Below are positions 6,496-14,159 of a DNA stretch of 18,082 nucleotides, one piece after another. This DNA is from Clostridia bacterium (lineage in GTDB: Bacteria > Bacillota > Sulfobacillia > SLMV01). The position numbers and the translations under genes are program-made. The DNA lies in NCBI GenBank assembly GCA_003554565.1, contig PWGR01000013.1, positions 1 through 18,082 on the forward strand, given 5' to 3'. The notes under the pieces were generated by a model. It ran no database searches. It saw only the letters and a program-made list of their open reading frames with translations, and had not been told where the DNA came from. Within the stretch, counting starts at the first letter, position 1. The number at the start of each line of letters is the position of its first letter.

Positions 6496-7820
6496 AATAT
6501 CTGGATGAACAGGGACCGATGCGCAGAGACGAACGGGTGGCTGCAGTGACTCTCCTTCTCGATGATTTGATAAGCGATTACCAGGACGATGATCTTACCA
6601 CCCGACGAACTGAATTGCAGGAGTTGATTCGCACGGCTGGCGGTACTGTGGTGACCGAATTTACGCAGTCACGCGGCAGACCGGACCCGGCAACTTTTAT
6701 TGGTCGGGGAAAGGTCCGGGAGATAGCAGAGACGGCCGAAGATCTGCAGCTGGATGCGGTCATATTCAACCACGAGCTGAGTGCTGGTCAGCAGGCCGAG
6801 CTGGAAGACATGATGAAGCTAAAGGTTATCGATCGCACCCGTCTCATACTTGATATATTTGCGCAGCGGGCACAGAGCAAGGAAGGTAAGCTGCAGGTTG
6901 AGCTGGCCCAACTGACCTATATTCTTCCCCGCCTGACGGGAATGGGTGAGCAGATGTCACGGCTGGCCGGGGGAATCGGCACCCGGGGACCGGGAGAAAC
7001 TAAACTGGAAACTGATCGCCGGCGGGTCAGGCGGCGTATGACGGATCTACGCCGGAGAATAGTTGATGTGCGCAGACACAGGCAGAGAATGCGGGACAGA
7101 AGACGCACCAGGGCCACTCCCACATTTGCCCTGGTCGGTTACACCAATGCCGGAAAGTCGACACTTCTCAATCGTCTTACCGATGCAGGTCAGTTCACAG
7201 AAGACAAACTGTTTGCCACTTTAGATCCCCTTGTGCGTCAGATCAAATTGCCTCACTCGGTAGAGGCCTGCATGATCGACACGGTTGGCTTTATTCAGGA
7301 CCTGCCGGCACAGCTCATGGCTGCATTCCGGGCTACACTGGAGGAGATCACCGGGGCAGACTACATAATGCATGTGGTCGATATTTCGCATGACGACTGG
7401 ATGCGCCGTGTCGATTCGGTGCTCAGGGTCCTGCACGAGCTGGGTGCGGAGGGTAAGGAGACGATCACGGTACTTAACAAGCTGGACGCGGCCGAGAAGA
7501 GGCCGACCTCCGAGCAGACGAAACAGCTGTCCAACCCCATCACCATCTCGGCACTTCATGGCATTCACCTTGCGGAACTGCGGGAGCTGATGAGTGAACT
7601 CATTGAACGTACGCGAGTCAGGACCACTTTTGCAATTCCTTACTCCAAAATGGATGTTCTGGACGAGCTGCACCGGTGCGCAGATGTCATATCCGAAAAA
7701 TACACGGATGATGGAGTCAGAGTTGAAGTATCAATTAATGAATCGATGGCACGGCAGGCCACTGCCCGTCTCGACAGGGTGGATAGCGAAGAACAGGAAG
7801 GTGATCAGCGGCATGATTAG
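6492..7820 (+). CDS. hflX: GTPase HflX, ribosome-associated
   Basis: A 442-residue protein of normal length for HflX. Seen: the N-terminal HflX domain with FIGRGKVREIAE and FNHELSAGQQAELE, then IDRTRLILDIFAQRA and the glycine-rich GIGTRGPGETKLETDRR linker. The GTPase domain has G1 GYTNAGKST (from residue 216), G3 DTVGFIQDLP and G4 NKLD. Known: HflX binds the 50S subunit and splits stalled or hibernating ribosomes, for example under heat stress. The start is TTG 6492 with GGGGGA about 6 bases upstream; ATG 6519 is an alternative with a poorer site. The stop overlaps the glnA start by 8 bases. Expression probably comes from the extended -10 promoter and from upstream read-through. Confidence 0.95.
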   Translation: MKYLDEQGPMRRDERVAAVTLLLDDLISDYQDDDLTTRRTELQELIRTAGGTVVTEFTQSRGRPDPATFIGRGKVREIAETAEDLQLDAVIFNHELSAGQQAELEDMMKLKVIDRTRLILDIFAQRAQSKEGKLQVELAQLTYILPRLTGMGEQMSRLAGGIGTRGPGETKLETDRRRVRRRMTDLRRRIVDVRRHRQRMRDRRRTRATPTFALVGYTNAGKSTLLNRLTDAGQFTEDKLFATLDPLVRQIKLPHSVEACMIDTVGFIQDLPAQLMAAFRATLEEITGADYIMHVVDISHDDWMRRVDSVLRVLHELGAEGKETITVLNKLDAAEKRPTSEQTKQLSNPITISALHGIHLAELRELMSELIERTRVRTTFAIPYSKMDVLDELHRCADVISEKYTDDGVRVEVSINESMARQATARLDRVDSEEQEGDQRHD

Positions 7821-9162
7821 AGAAGACCACAATTCTGCCGGGAAGGAACAGGTGCTGCAGCGCTGTGAAGAGGAGAATATCCAGTTCATAAAGCTACAGT
7901 TTACCGACATCCTGGGAGCGGTTAAAAATGTGACCATACCAGTCGAGCAGCTACCCAAGGCGCTAGACGCGAATATATCTTTTGACGGCGGATCAATCGA
8001 GGGCTTCGTCCGCATCGAGGAGTCCGATATGCTGCTCCAGCCCGACCCCGGCAGCTTCGCAGTTTTTCCCTGGCAGTCTGATGACCGGGCACGTATCGCC
8101 CGACTCATGTGCAACATAACGTGGCCGGACGGAGAACCGTTCGAGGGCTGCCCGCGCACCATTCTGGAACGAGTGATGGCAGATGGTCGCAGACTGGGCT
8201 ATGAACTGTTCGCAGGACCCGAGCCGGAATTCTTTCTGTTTATGCGCAAGGCAGACGGATCTCCCACGCTGGACAGTCACGACCAGGCCGGCTATTTTGA
8301 TATGCCCCCACTTGATCGCGGCGAGGCTGCCAGGCAGGACATGGTGAAAGCTTTGATCGACATGAATTTCGAAATTGAAGCGTCACATCACGAGGCTGCC
8401 CCAGCCCAACATGAAATCGATTTCAAGTACGCGGATGCGCTAACCACAGCGGATCAGATCGCTACATTTCGCTTTGTAGTGCGCACCGTGGCACTACAGC
8501 ATAATTTACACGCTACCTTCATGCCCAAGCCCAAATTCGGCATAGCCGGATCGGGTATGCATGTCCACATGTCCCTGTTCCGCGAAGACATAAACGCCTT
8601 TTACGAGCCGGAGGATGCGGATGGCCTGAGCGGTGCCTGCCGACACTTCATAGCCGGTCTCATGCATCACTGCCGTGGCTTCACCGCAATAACCAATCCT
8701 CTGGTTAATTCGTACAAGAGACTGGTATCGGGCTTTGAAGCACCCGTTCACATAGCCTGGTCCATGGGCAATAGAAGTCCCCTGATCCGCATTCCGGCCC
8801 GCAGGGGAGAAGGTACCCGAGTAGAGCTGCGCAGTCCGGATCCATCCTGCAATCCTTATCTCGCCCTGGCAGTCACATTTGCCGCCGGCCTGGACGGAAT
8901 CAGCAAGGAAATGCCGCTTTGTGAGCCGATCAACGATAATATATACGATATGGATGCACAGGAGCGCAGGAAAAAGGACATCGGAGCTCTTCCCAAATCA
9001 CTGCACCAGGCTCTCCGTCACCTGCAGGACAATGAACTGGTCCTTGATACGCTGACGCAGCACGTGAGCGACCGGTTCATGCAAGCGAAGCGCATTGAAT
9101 GGGAAGAATACCGCAGTCAGATCCACGAGTGGGAGGTGCGTCGCTACCTGGGGGCGTACTGA
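7813..9162 (+). CDS. glnA: Glutamine synthetase type I-alpha
   Basis: A 449-residue enzyme making glutamine from glutamate, ammonia and ATP as a dodecamer in the cytoplasm. Seen: IQFIKLQFTDILGAVKNV, FDGGSIEGFVRIEESDM, GPEPEFFLF, HHEAAPAQHEIDFKYADA, HATFMPKPKFG, GSGMHVHMSLF, VNSYKRLVSGFEAP and NRSPLIRIPA, following the Bacillus subtilis enzyme along its whole length. Arg67 corresponds to the Arg62 that in the I-alpha class takes part in feedback inhibition; the adenylylation insert of I-beta enzymes is absent. The true start is ATG 7813, with AAGGTGAT upstream, overlapping the hflX stop. The longer frame to 7594 is only the hflX shadow. In B. subtilis glnR precedes glnA; no glnR is present here, so nitrogen control must come from elsewhere. 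Confidence 0.96.
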   Translation: MIREDHNSAGKEQVLQRCEEENIQFIKLQFTDILGAVKNVTIPVEQLPKALDANISFDGGSIEGFVRIEESDMLLQPDPGSFAVFPWQSDDRARIARLMCNITWPDGEPFEGCPRTILERVMADGRRLGYELFAGPEPEFFLFMRKADGSPTLDSHDQAGYFDMPPLDRGEAARQDMVKALIDMNFEIEASHHEAAPAQHEIDFKYADALTTADQIATFRFVVRTVALQHNLHATFMPKPKFGIAGSGMHVHMSLFREDINAFYEPEDADGLSGACRHFIAGLMHHCRGFTAITNPLVNSYKRLVSGFEAPVHIAWSMGNRSPLIRIPARRGEGTRVELRSPDPSCNPYLALAVTFAAGLDGISKEMPLCEPINDNIYDMDAQERRKKDIGALPKSLHQALRHLQDNELVLDTLTQHVSDRFMQAKRIEWEEYRSQIHEWEVRRYLGAY

Positions 9163-9163
9163 G

Positions 9164-9182
9164 CATGCCTGCCGCTGGCATG
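9164..9182 (+). other. Small hairpin downstream of glnA
   Basis: CATGCC, a 7-base loop and GGCATG form a 6-bp stem two bases after the glnA stop. No T-run follows, so it is at best a weak terminator or an mRNA 3'-end stabiliser. Confidence 0.25.
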
Positions 9183-9257
9183 AGACCAGGCGCATTGCAG
9201 AGGGGTGCAGCGGAAATGAGCTCACCTGAATCACCCGGTATGCTGAGGGGGAACTAG

Positions 9258-10064
9258 ATGAAGCCGGTACTCATAGGTGCTGCCATCGTCGGCCTCATAT
9301 TACTCGCTGTACACTTTCACCCGCGCGCCTACAGCGTTGCAATCAGACAGTATACAGTCGAGGTACCGGATCTTCCTGCTGCATTTGACGGCTTCACAGT
9401 CCTACACTTCACAGATCTTCACAGTAAGCAATTCGGGGAGGAGCAGCGGGATCTGATCCGGTTGATCTCTCAATACGAGTACGACATCATTGCCATTACC
9501 GGTGACGTGGTCGATCGCCGAAACCCAACCCTTGCACCGGCCATGGAGCTGGTTCACGGATTGGACGACGCGGAAATCTATTTCGTGGCCGGCAATCATG
9601 ATCACGCTACGGGCTACCGCCAGCTGCGAGATGCCCTGACAGGCCTCGGGGTCGATATACTGGACAACAGGGCTGTCAGAGTCAACAGGGAAGATGAACA
9701 TATATGGTTAATTGGTGTTGATGATCCCTCTCTGGGGCTGGCAAGATTGGATGCAGCACTGAAGCACGTCACCGATGACTTGCCGGCAGTACTGCTTGCA
9801 CACGCGCCGGCCATCTACGGTCGCGCGGTTGAAGAAGAAATTGACGTCGTCTTGGTGGGACATACTCATGGAGGTCAGGTGCGACTACCCATTGTTGGTG
9901 CGGTATATATACCCGGGCAGGATCTTCTTCCCGAATACGACCGCGGTGTTTTCACGAAGGAAGCGACAACAATGATCATCAATGCAGGCCTGGGGGAAAG
10001 CGCTGTATCAGTGCGGTTCATGTGCCGGCCGGAAATTGCCCTGATCACCCTCAGGCAAAGGTAG
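9258..10064 (+). CDS. Membrane-anchored metallophosphoesterase (YaeI/YkuE-like)
   Basis: A 268-residue calcineurin-like phosphoesterase. Seen: an N-terminal hydrophobic segment (about residues 3-20) as a membrane anchor, then the metal-binding motif series HFTDLHS, ITGDVVDRRNP, AGNHDH, LLAHAP and VGHTHGGQVRLP, which is the full set for a two-metal site. The family includes YaeI (UDP-sugar or lipid-linked phosphodiesters) and YkuE. The actual substrate cannot be told from sequence. Start ATG 9258 has GAGGGGGAA just upstream. It lies 95 bases after glnA and converges with lexA with only 40 bases between the stops. Confidence 0.88.
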   Translation: MKPVLIGAAIVGLILLAVHFHPRAYSVAIRQYTVEVPDLPAAFDGFTVLHFTDLHSKQFGEEQRDLIRLISQYEYDIIAITGDVVDRRNPTLAPAMELVHGLDDAEIYFVAGNHDHATGYRQLRDALTGLGVDILDNRAVRVNREDEHIWLIGVDDPSLGLARLDAALKHVTDDLPAVLLAHAPAIYGRAVEEEIDVVLVGHTHGGQVRLPIVGAVYIPGQDLLPEYDRGVFTKEATTMIINAGLGESAVSVRFMCRPEIALITLRQR

Positions 10065-10104
10065 CCGGCCCTCTCAGACAGGCTCAATGTCGATAAGACG
10101 GTAT

Positions 10105-10734
10105 CTAAAGCGCGCGGAGAATTCCCACCACTACCCCCAGCACCTGGACATTTCGAGTAGTGATCGGATCCATATGCTCATTCTCCGGCTGCAGCCTGAC
10201 GTGATCTTTCTCCTTGTAGAATCGCTTTACCGTGGCGTCCTCTTCATCAACCAGTGCGACGACAATATCTCCGTCCCGGGCGGTCTGTTGGCGCCTGACA
10301 ATCACGTAATCTCCATCGAATATGCCGGCATTTATCATGCTCTGCCCGCTCACGCGCAGGAGGAATCCATCATCAGCCGCACCCCGGACAATTTGCCGTG
10401 GAAGGGGAATCTGTTCCTCAACGTTTTCAACCGCAAGAATCGGCTCGCCAGCCGTTACCCGACCGACGAGTGGAAGGGAAACGACATCCTCTCGGGGGAG
10501 CTCGTGCGCGGTGGTCTCTTCTTCTGCCAGAATCTCGATTGCCCTACCTTTTGCCCGATCGCGTTTGATGTATCCCTTGTTTTCCAAACTGGCTAGATGG
10601 CTGTGCACTGTCGAAGGTGAGCGGAGACCCACCGCTTTGCAGATCTCGCGAACGGTAGGGGGATAGCCTTTTTGGCGGACGCTGTCAGCAATGAACTGGT
10701 AAATGTCCTGCTGTCGGTCTGTAAGCTCGGTCAT
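10105..10734 (-). CDS. lexA: LexA, SOS repressor
   Basis: A 209-residue self-cleaving repressor. Seen: the N-terminal winged helix (LTDRQQDIYQFIADSVRQKG and GLRSPSTVHSHLASLENKG), the hinge, cleavage site Ala95-Gly96 in VTAGEPILA, and catalytic Ser132 (SGQSMINAG) and Lys170 (DATVKRF). All key residues are present. I chose ATG at 10734 because GGAGAGGAG lies about 9 bases upstream; the ATG at 10743 directly abuts that site. Known: LexA represses DNA-damage genes and is cleaved on contact with active RecA. Its promoter carries a LexA box, so it is autoregulated. It lies downstream of the yneA-like gene on the same strand. Confidence 0.96.
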   Translation of the reverse strand: MTELTDRQQDIYQFIADSVRQKGYPPTVREICKAVGLRSPSTVHSHLASLENKGYIKRDRAKGRAIEILAEEETTAHELPREDVVSLPLVGRVTAGEPILAVENVEEQIPLPRQIVRGAADDGFLLRVSGQSMINAGIFDGDYVIVRRQQTARDGDIVVALVDEEDATVKRFYKEKDHVRLQPENEHMDPITTRNVQVLGVVVGILRAL

Positions 10735-10763
10735 TATGGCCATCTCCTCTCCAAATCGTTGCC

Positions 10764-10803
10764 ATCATATCACATGCATGGCGGACCATCAAACGTATGT
10801 TCG
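10764..10803 (-). promoter_or_regulatory. lexA promoter with overlapping LexA (SOS) box
   Basis: On the minus strand, CGAACATACGTTTG (10803-10790) matches the Bacillus SOS box CGAACRNRYGTTYC at 13 of 14 positions. Its last bases form the -35 TTGATG (10792-10787), followed by 17 bases and -10 TATGAT (10769-10764) with an extended TG. Repressor on this box would block RNA polymerase directly. Confidence 0.85.
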
Positions 10804-10830
10804 GCTCACCGGTGCAGCTTGATGTTTTAC

Positions 10831-11136
10831 CTAGTCTGTCAGGTTTTCACTGGGAACAAAGAGCCTCTGACCTGGTTGAATAACACAGTTAGACAGGTTG
10901 TTTACTTCCTTTATCAAGACCACTGCCCGGGAGGTATCCAGGCTGTCAGGGCATGAGTTGACGGCAATGCTCCAGAGTGTATCGCCCTGATTGACGGTTA
11001 CCTCCGTATACTCGTAGTCTTCCGGCTGCAGCTCATCGCCTGTCGCCCCGATGGATCGTGGAAGGGCCATAACGCTGAAAATGAATGCCAGAGCCAAAAA
11101 CACCAGGAGATAATGGGATACATAACGGATATTCAA
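10831..11136 (-). CDS. yneA: YneA-like SOS cell-division suppressor (membrane segment plus LysM)
   Basis: A 101-residue protein with a TTG start at 11136 and AGGTGA 6 bases upstream. Seen: an N-terminal hydrophobic segment (about residues 8-25), a short acidic linker, and one LysM domain (about 44-96) with VTVNQGDTLWSIAV and IQPGQRLFVPS. Two cysteines (62 and 84) lie in the LysM part and could form a disulfide. Length and layout match Bacillus YneA, which is exported, binds peptidoglycan and delays division during the SOS response. Two LexA boxes at its promoter support that role. In B. subtilis yneA is divergent from lexA; here it is upstream of lexA on the same strand. A general small LysM protein is the alternative. 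Confidence 0.82.
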   Translation of the reverse strand: MNIRYVSHYLLVFLALAFIFSVMALPRSIGATGDELQPEDYEYTEVTVNQGDTLWSIAVNSCPDSLDTSRAVVLIKEVNNLSNCVIQPGQRLFVPSENLTD

Positions 11137-11152
11137 TGAAATTCACCTGCCC

Positions 11153-11166
11153 CGAACACATGTTCT
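11153..11166. promoter_or_regulatory. LexA box 2 of yneA
   Basis: CGAACACATGTTCT matches the Bacillus SOS consensus at 13 of 14 positions. It lies 33 bases (about three helical turns) from box 1, just downstream of the predicted transcription start, so two LexA dimers could bind the same DNA face. Confidence 0.82.
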
Positions 11167-11177
11167 GTTTCACTCTC

Positions 11178-11206
11178 AGGATATGCGAACATATGTTCCA
11201 TGTCAA
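11178..11206 (-). promoter_or_regulatory. yneA promoter
   Basis: On the minus strand, TTGACA (11206-11201, consensus), a 17-base spacer and TATCCT (11183-11178). The spacer is filled by a LexA box, so transcription should start only when LexA is removed. The transcript would start near 11171. Confidence 0.75.
11186..11199. promoter_or_regulatory. LexA box 1 of yneA (full consensus)
   Basis: CGAACATATGTTCC matches CGAACRNRYGTTYC at every position and lies between the -35 and -10 of the yneA promoter. Confidence 0.9.
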
Positions 11207-11680
11207 GGGCAGGATCCAGAGGTGGGTATTTGCCAGCATCGTTTGACCCGAATTGTTGACCTATTGCCTTCGCTGCAGCAGGTACTGTCCTGCACTCGAT
11301 CCTCGCGTATGTCGAGCAGCTGGTCCTCTAAGGAAAACGAGTCCGTACGGTCTGTCAATGAACTCAGGATCAATGGCGGAATCATCGATTATCTCCGAGG
11401 CATCCGACATCGCACCTTTCTTGTCGATTTCGTGATGCTGTTCAGCTCCCGGTCGTCGACGCTCCAACTGCATCACCCCGTCTTGATTTTTGGTCCCTCT
11501 GGACGATATTCTGTCACCCCGAGGGAAAAGGTATGCTTAATTCTATTCGTCAAGCATCATGCAGCTTCTTCGCATCCACACAATGACAACTGTCGGCGAA
11601 GGACATGGTCACATCAGTGTTGAATAAGGGGAAGATGCACCGGCACTCAATCACAAGGAAAGGACCGATGCGTTCACCTT
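11207..11680. other. Gene-poor stretch between yneA promoter and GH18 gene
   Basis: No convincing gene is seen in about 470 bases. Short open frames on both strands lack ribosome sites and family motifs. A 6-bp inverted repeat ATGCTT/AAGCAT (about 11533-11558) is present. The promoter for the GH18 gene should lie here, but I see no strong sigma-A match. Confidence 0.4.
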
Positions 11681-13552
11681 ATGGCGCGAACAAGGGAGCC
11701 AAAAAAATCATCCAGATCCAGATCATGGAGTCCTTATGGGCGAGCCCTGTTCGCGTATCTGGCCGCGACGGTTATTTTGCTGACGGCCGGCGTCCTGGTC
11801 GCTGCTTGGGTGCTGCAGGCCAGCACTGATGTTGTGGCTCTCGATACGGAGCTTCCCCAGTTCGTCGTGGACGGGGAACCACTGGCGGAAGACGTGCGTC
11901 CAGTCTTCACGTCCGATGATGATCTACTGCTACCGGTTGAGTTCCTTCAGGAATACTCCGATGCACCAGTGTATGTGGAGACAGACCATGAAGGAGATGT
12001 CTTCCTGGTCTGGCCGATCCACGATGTGCTGCTTGAGACGCGCGTGGGAGAAGAATACGCCTGGATCAATGATAAACCCACCGAGTTGGCGGCACCGACC
12101 TACGAACTGGACGACGGTATATACATCTGTGCGGACTTCGCAGAACTGATGGGTGTGGTATTTGAGCACCACCGGAAGACAAATAGAGTTTCCGTGAAGT
12201 ACAGCGGAGAACCGGTAGTCGAAGCCACCGTTCGCCAGATGAGGCCGCCCGAGGATACGGCGTGGAGTGCGGTGAATTCGATTATTCGGCGCATCAGCAG
12301 ACGTTGGATCGATGAGGATTCGATCCCGATGCGAACCGAACCGACTGAGCGGGCTCCGATCCTGTTCCATCTGTCAGCCGATGATACGGTAGAGGTGCGG
12401 GGCGAAGCATCTGGCTGGTACGAAATCTCATACCAGGGGGTGAGCGGTTATATCCCGGTTACTGCGGCAGAAATAACGGGGACAACAATAGTTCGGGATC
12501 CGGAATATAATGCAGAAATGATACAGGAGGAGGGGCTTCCGGCCATGACGGAAGAGTGGAGCAAACATACATTGCCTGACTCCGGGGAGCTTATCAGCCT
12601 GGTCTGGGAACAGGTAACCTACCGCACACCCAATCCCAGAGATATCGATCCAGTCCCGAAGGTTAACGTCATATCGCCGACCTGGTTTCACCTGGCCAGC
12701 GAGGACGGGAAACTCAATAATCTGGCCGATTCAGGATACGTGAGCTGGGCGCATTCTCAAGACATGAAAGTGTGGGCACTGGTCTCTAATTCATTTGATC
12801 CGGAACTGACAAACAAGGTACTACATGATCGGGAGGCCAGGCGAAATGTGATTCGTCAACTGCTGCACTATGCGCGGATGTACAACCTCGACGGAATAAA
12901 CGTTGACTTTGAAAACATGTACCAGGAGGACCGTGACCGCTTCACCCAGTTCGTACATGAGCTCTCAGCCCTGGCGCGCCCCTTAGGTCTTACCATTTCT
13001 GTGGATGTGACCACAATCTCCACCAGCCCGACATGGTCTCTCTGTTATGACCGGGCCGGTCTCGCCCGTGCGGCGGACTACATAATACTCATGGCATACG
13101 ACCAACACACAGCGGGATCGGCGGAGGCAGGCTCCGTAGCCACACTGCCCTGGACAGAGCGCGGCCTGCGCGGAGTTCTCGAGGAAGTACCTGCAGAACA
13201 GCTCATCCTGGGCGTGCCGTTTTACATGCGAATCTGGGAAGAGTCGAGAGAGGGGGATGCTGATTCTCCCGACCTCAGTACTCGTGCCGTGGGCATGGAA
13301 TGGTTCCAGAGCAACCTCGCTCACAAGGAGGACAAAATAGAGTGGGACGAGGCCACAGGTCAACACTACCTGGAGTACGATGGAGATGACGAGGTGAAGC
13401 ATCGTATCTGGATAGAGGACGAGTACTCACTGCGAGCCCGTCTGTCGCTGGTGCACAAGTATGATCTGGCTGGTATGGCCGCATGGCGCCGGGGGCTGGA
13501 GACTCCAGAAGCCTGGGAAATCATCGGGGAGTCCATGCAGCAGAGCCCGTGA
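11681..13552 (+). CDS. Membrane-anchored GH18 family protein with stalk and SH3-like domains
   Basis: A 623-residue acidic protein. Seen in order: a basic N-terminus (KKSSRSRSW), a transmembrane segment (about 22-46), a region like the copper amine oxidase N-terminal 'stalk' domain (about 55-180; VVDGEPLAEDVRPVF and DDDLLLPVEFLQEY), a bacterial SH3-like domain (about 213-275; SIPMRTEPTERAPIL, GWYEISYQGVSGYIP), and a GH18 barrel (about 320-615). The catalytic motif DGINVDFE is complete (Asp404, Asp409, Glu411), and YIILMAYDQH and GVPFYMRIW are also typical. Related proteins (YaaH/SleL, YdhD) cleave N-acetylglucosaminyl bonds in peptidoglycan or spore cortex, so a role at the cell wall or spore is likely. 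ATG 11681 is the only good in-frame start, but AAGGAAAGGA lies about 16 bases upstream, farther than usual. The acidic outer part fits a salty or alkaline medium. Confidence 0.88.
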   Translation: MARTREPKKSSRSRSWSPYGRALFAYLAATVILLTAGVLVAAWVLQASTDVVALDTELPQFVVDGEPLAEDVRPVFTSDDDLLLPVEFLQEYSDAPVYVETDHEGDVFLVWPIHDVLLETRVGEEYAWINDKPTELAAPTYELDDGIYICADFAELMGVVFEHHRKTNRVSVKYSGEPVVEATVRQMRPPEDTAWSAVNSIIRRISRRWIDEDSIPMRTEPTERAPILFHLSADDTVEVRGEASGWYEISYQGVSGYIPVTAAEITGTTIVRDPEYNAEMIQEEGLPAMTEEWSKHTLPDSGELISLVWEQVTYRTPNPRDIDPVPKVNVISPTWFHLASEDGKLNNLADSGYVSWAHSQDMKVWALVSNSFDPELTNKVLHDREARRNVIRQLLHYARMYNLDGINVDFENMYQEDRDRFTQFVHELSALARPLGLTISVDVTTISTSPTWSLCYDRAGLARAADYIILMAYDQHTAGSAEAGSVATLPWTERGLRGVLEEVPAEQLILGVPFYMRIWEESREGDADSPDLSTRAVGMEWFQSNLAHKEDKIEWDEATGQHYLEYDGDDEVKHRIWIEDEYSLRARLSLVHKYDLAGMAAWRRGLETPEAWEIIGESMQQSP

Positions 13553-13965
13553 GCGCCGTGTGTTTGTTTTTTGCTGTTAGTTAACATAATATCTATTATC
13601 GGAAGTTAGTGAGGTGCTCTTTCAGAAAGATCGAGCAATAACGCATCCCTGCAGCTGTTGGCTGCTGAGAAGCGCTGCCCACACCTTTAGTAACCATCGC
13701 CTGCTACCTTGCATAATATCTCCGCTCTTCATGCAAAACGAGATAGCGACTGACTTGTCTATATCCATGATTCTGCCAGCCAGTGCCCGCGAACTCTCCG
13801 GTTCCCCGCAATATATTCTCCTGGTGAGGGCTCAACCTCTGGCAATGAGCGGTGCAGCGGCCCTGCCCCGCCCTGCCATCAGGGATGTACAGATGCTCTT
13901 TCATGGTGTGTCTTTTGCCAGCTCTCGGCGCGCAGAGATCATGGTTGTGGAGATGAACAAGAGAT
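13553..13965. other. Region without convincing gene; AT-rich start with palindrome
   Basis: After the GH18 stop there is a T-run (about 13566-13572) that could end transcription, though no strong hairpin precedes it. ATAATA-TC-TATTAT (13586-13599) is a palindrome within an AT-rich patch. Open frames of up to 117 codons exist here but lack ribosome sites and recognisable motifs. Confidence 0.35.
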
Positions 13966-14077
13966 AATGAGGTTGGTCAAGTCATGCCGCACGATGTACT
14001 GTCACCGAGCAACCCCCTCAGGCGACAGTCTGTGCCGCTCACTCGGCTTACATGCAGCTGAGTTGCCCAACCTCATT
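13966..14077 (-). ncRNA. Candidate structured RNA bounded by an 11-bp inverted repeat
   Basis: An 11-bp perfect inverted repeat (AATGAGGTTGG / CCAACCTCATT) encloses about 90 bases. Read on the minus strand, the inside forms a hairpin of ACTGTCGCC (14029-14021) with GGTGACAGT (14006-13998). Its seventh pair is G-U on the minus strand but A-C on the plus strand, which favours minus-strand transcription. A small stem GCCG/CGGC (14047-14044 with 14037-14034) and a short ATGT/ACAT stem would make a multi-branch fold. GCAAC just inside the outer stem (14066-14062) can pair with GTTGC in the hairpin loop (14013-14009), a possible pseudoknot. It lies 82 bases beyond the stop of the DUF6514-like gene. 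No T-run follows, so it is not a simple terminator. I recognise no known RNA family. Confidence 0.4.
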
Positions 14078-14159
14078 CACTCCATGACCCGCAGCTTGGA
14101 CATGTATGTATAGCTGTATATATCTAGCCAATAGAGGTCCGACGCCTCAAATTAGCCTG

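Noticed and set aside
7594..7812. Upstream extension of the glnA reading frame into hflX
   Set aside because: The frame is open only as a shadow of hflX. Homology to glutamine synthetase begins at ATG 7813, which has its own ribosome site.
11261..11476. 71-codon minus-strand frame with an acidic middle
   Set aside because: No ribosome site and no family similarity that I can see; too weak to call a gene or pseudogene.
11183..11623. 146-codon plus-strand frame upstream of the GH18 gene
   Set aside because: Starts inside the yneA promoter and LexA box, has no ribosome site and no recognisable motif.
13614..13967. 117-codon plus-strand frame after the GH18 gene
   Set aside because: GTG start without a ribosome site, composition unlike the real genes nearby, and no motif. 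Its end also runs into the inverted repeat at 13966.
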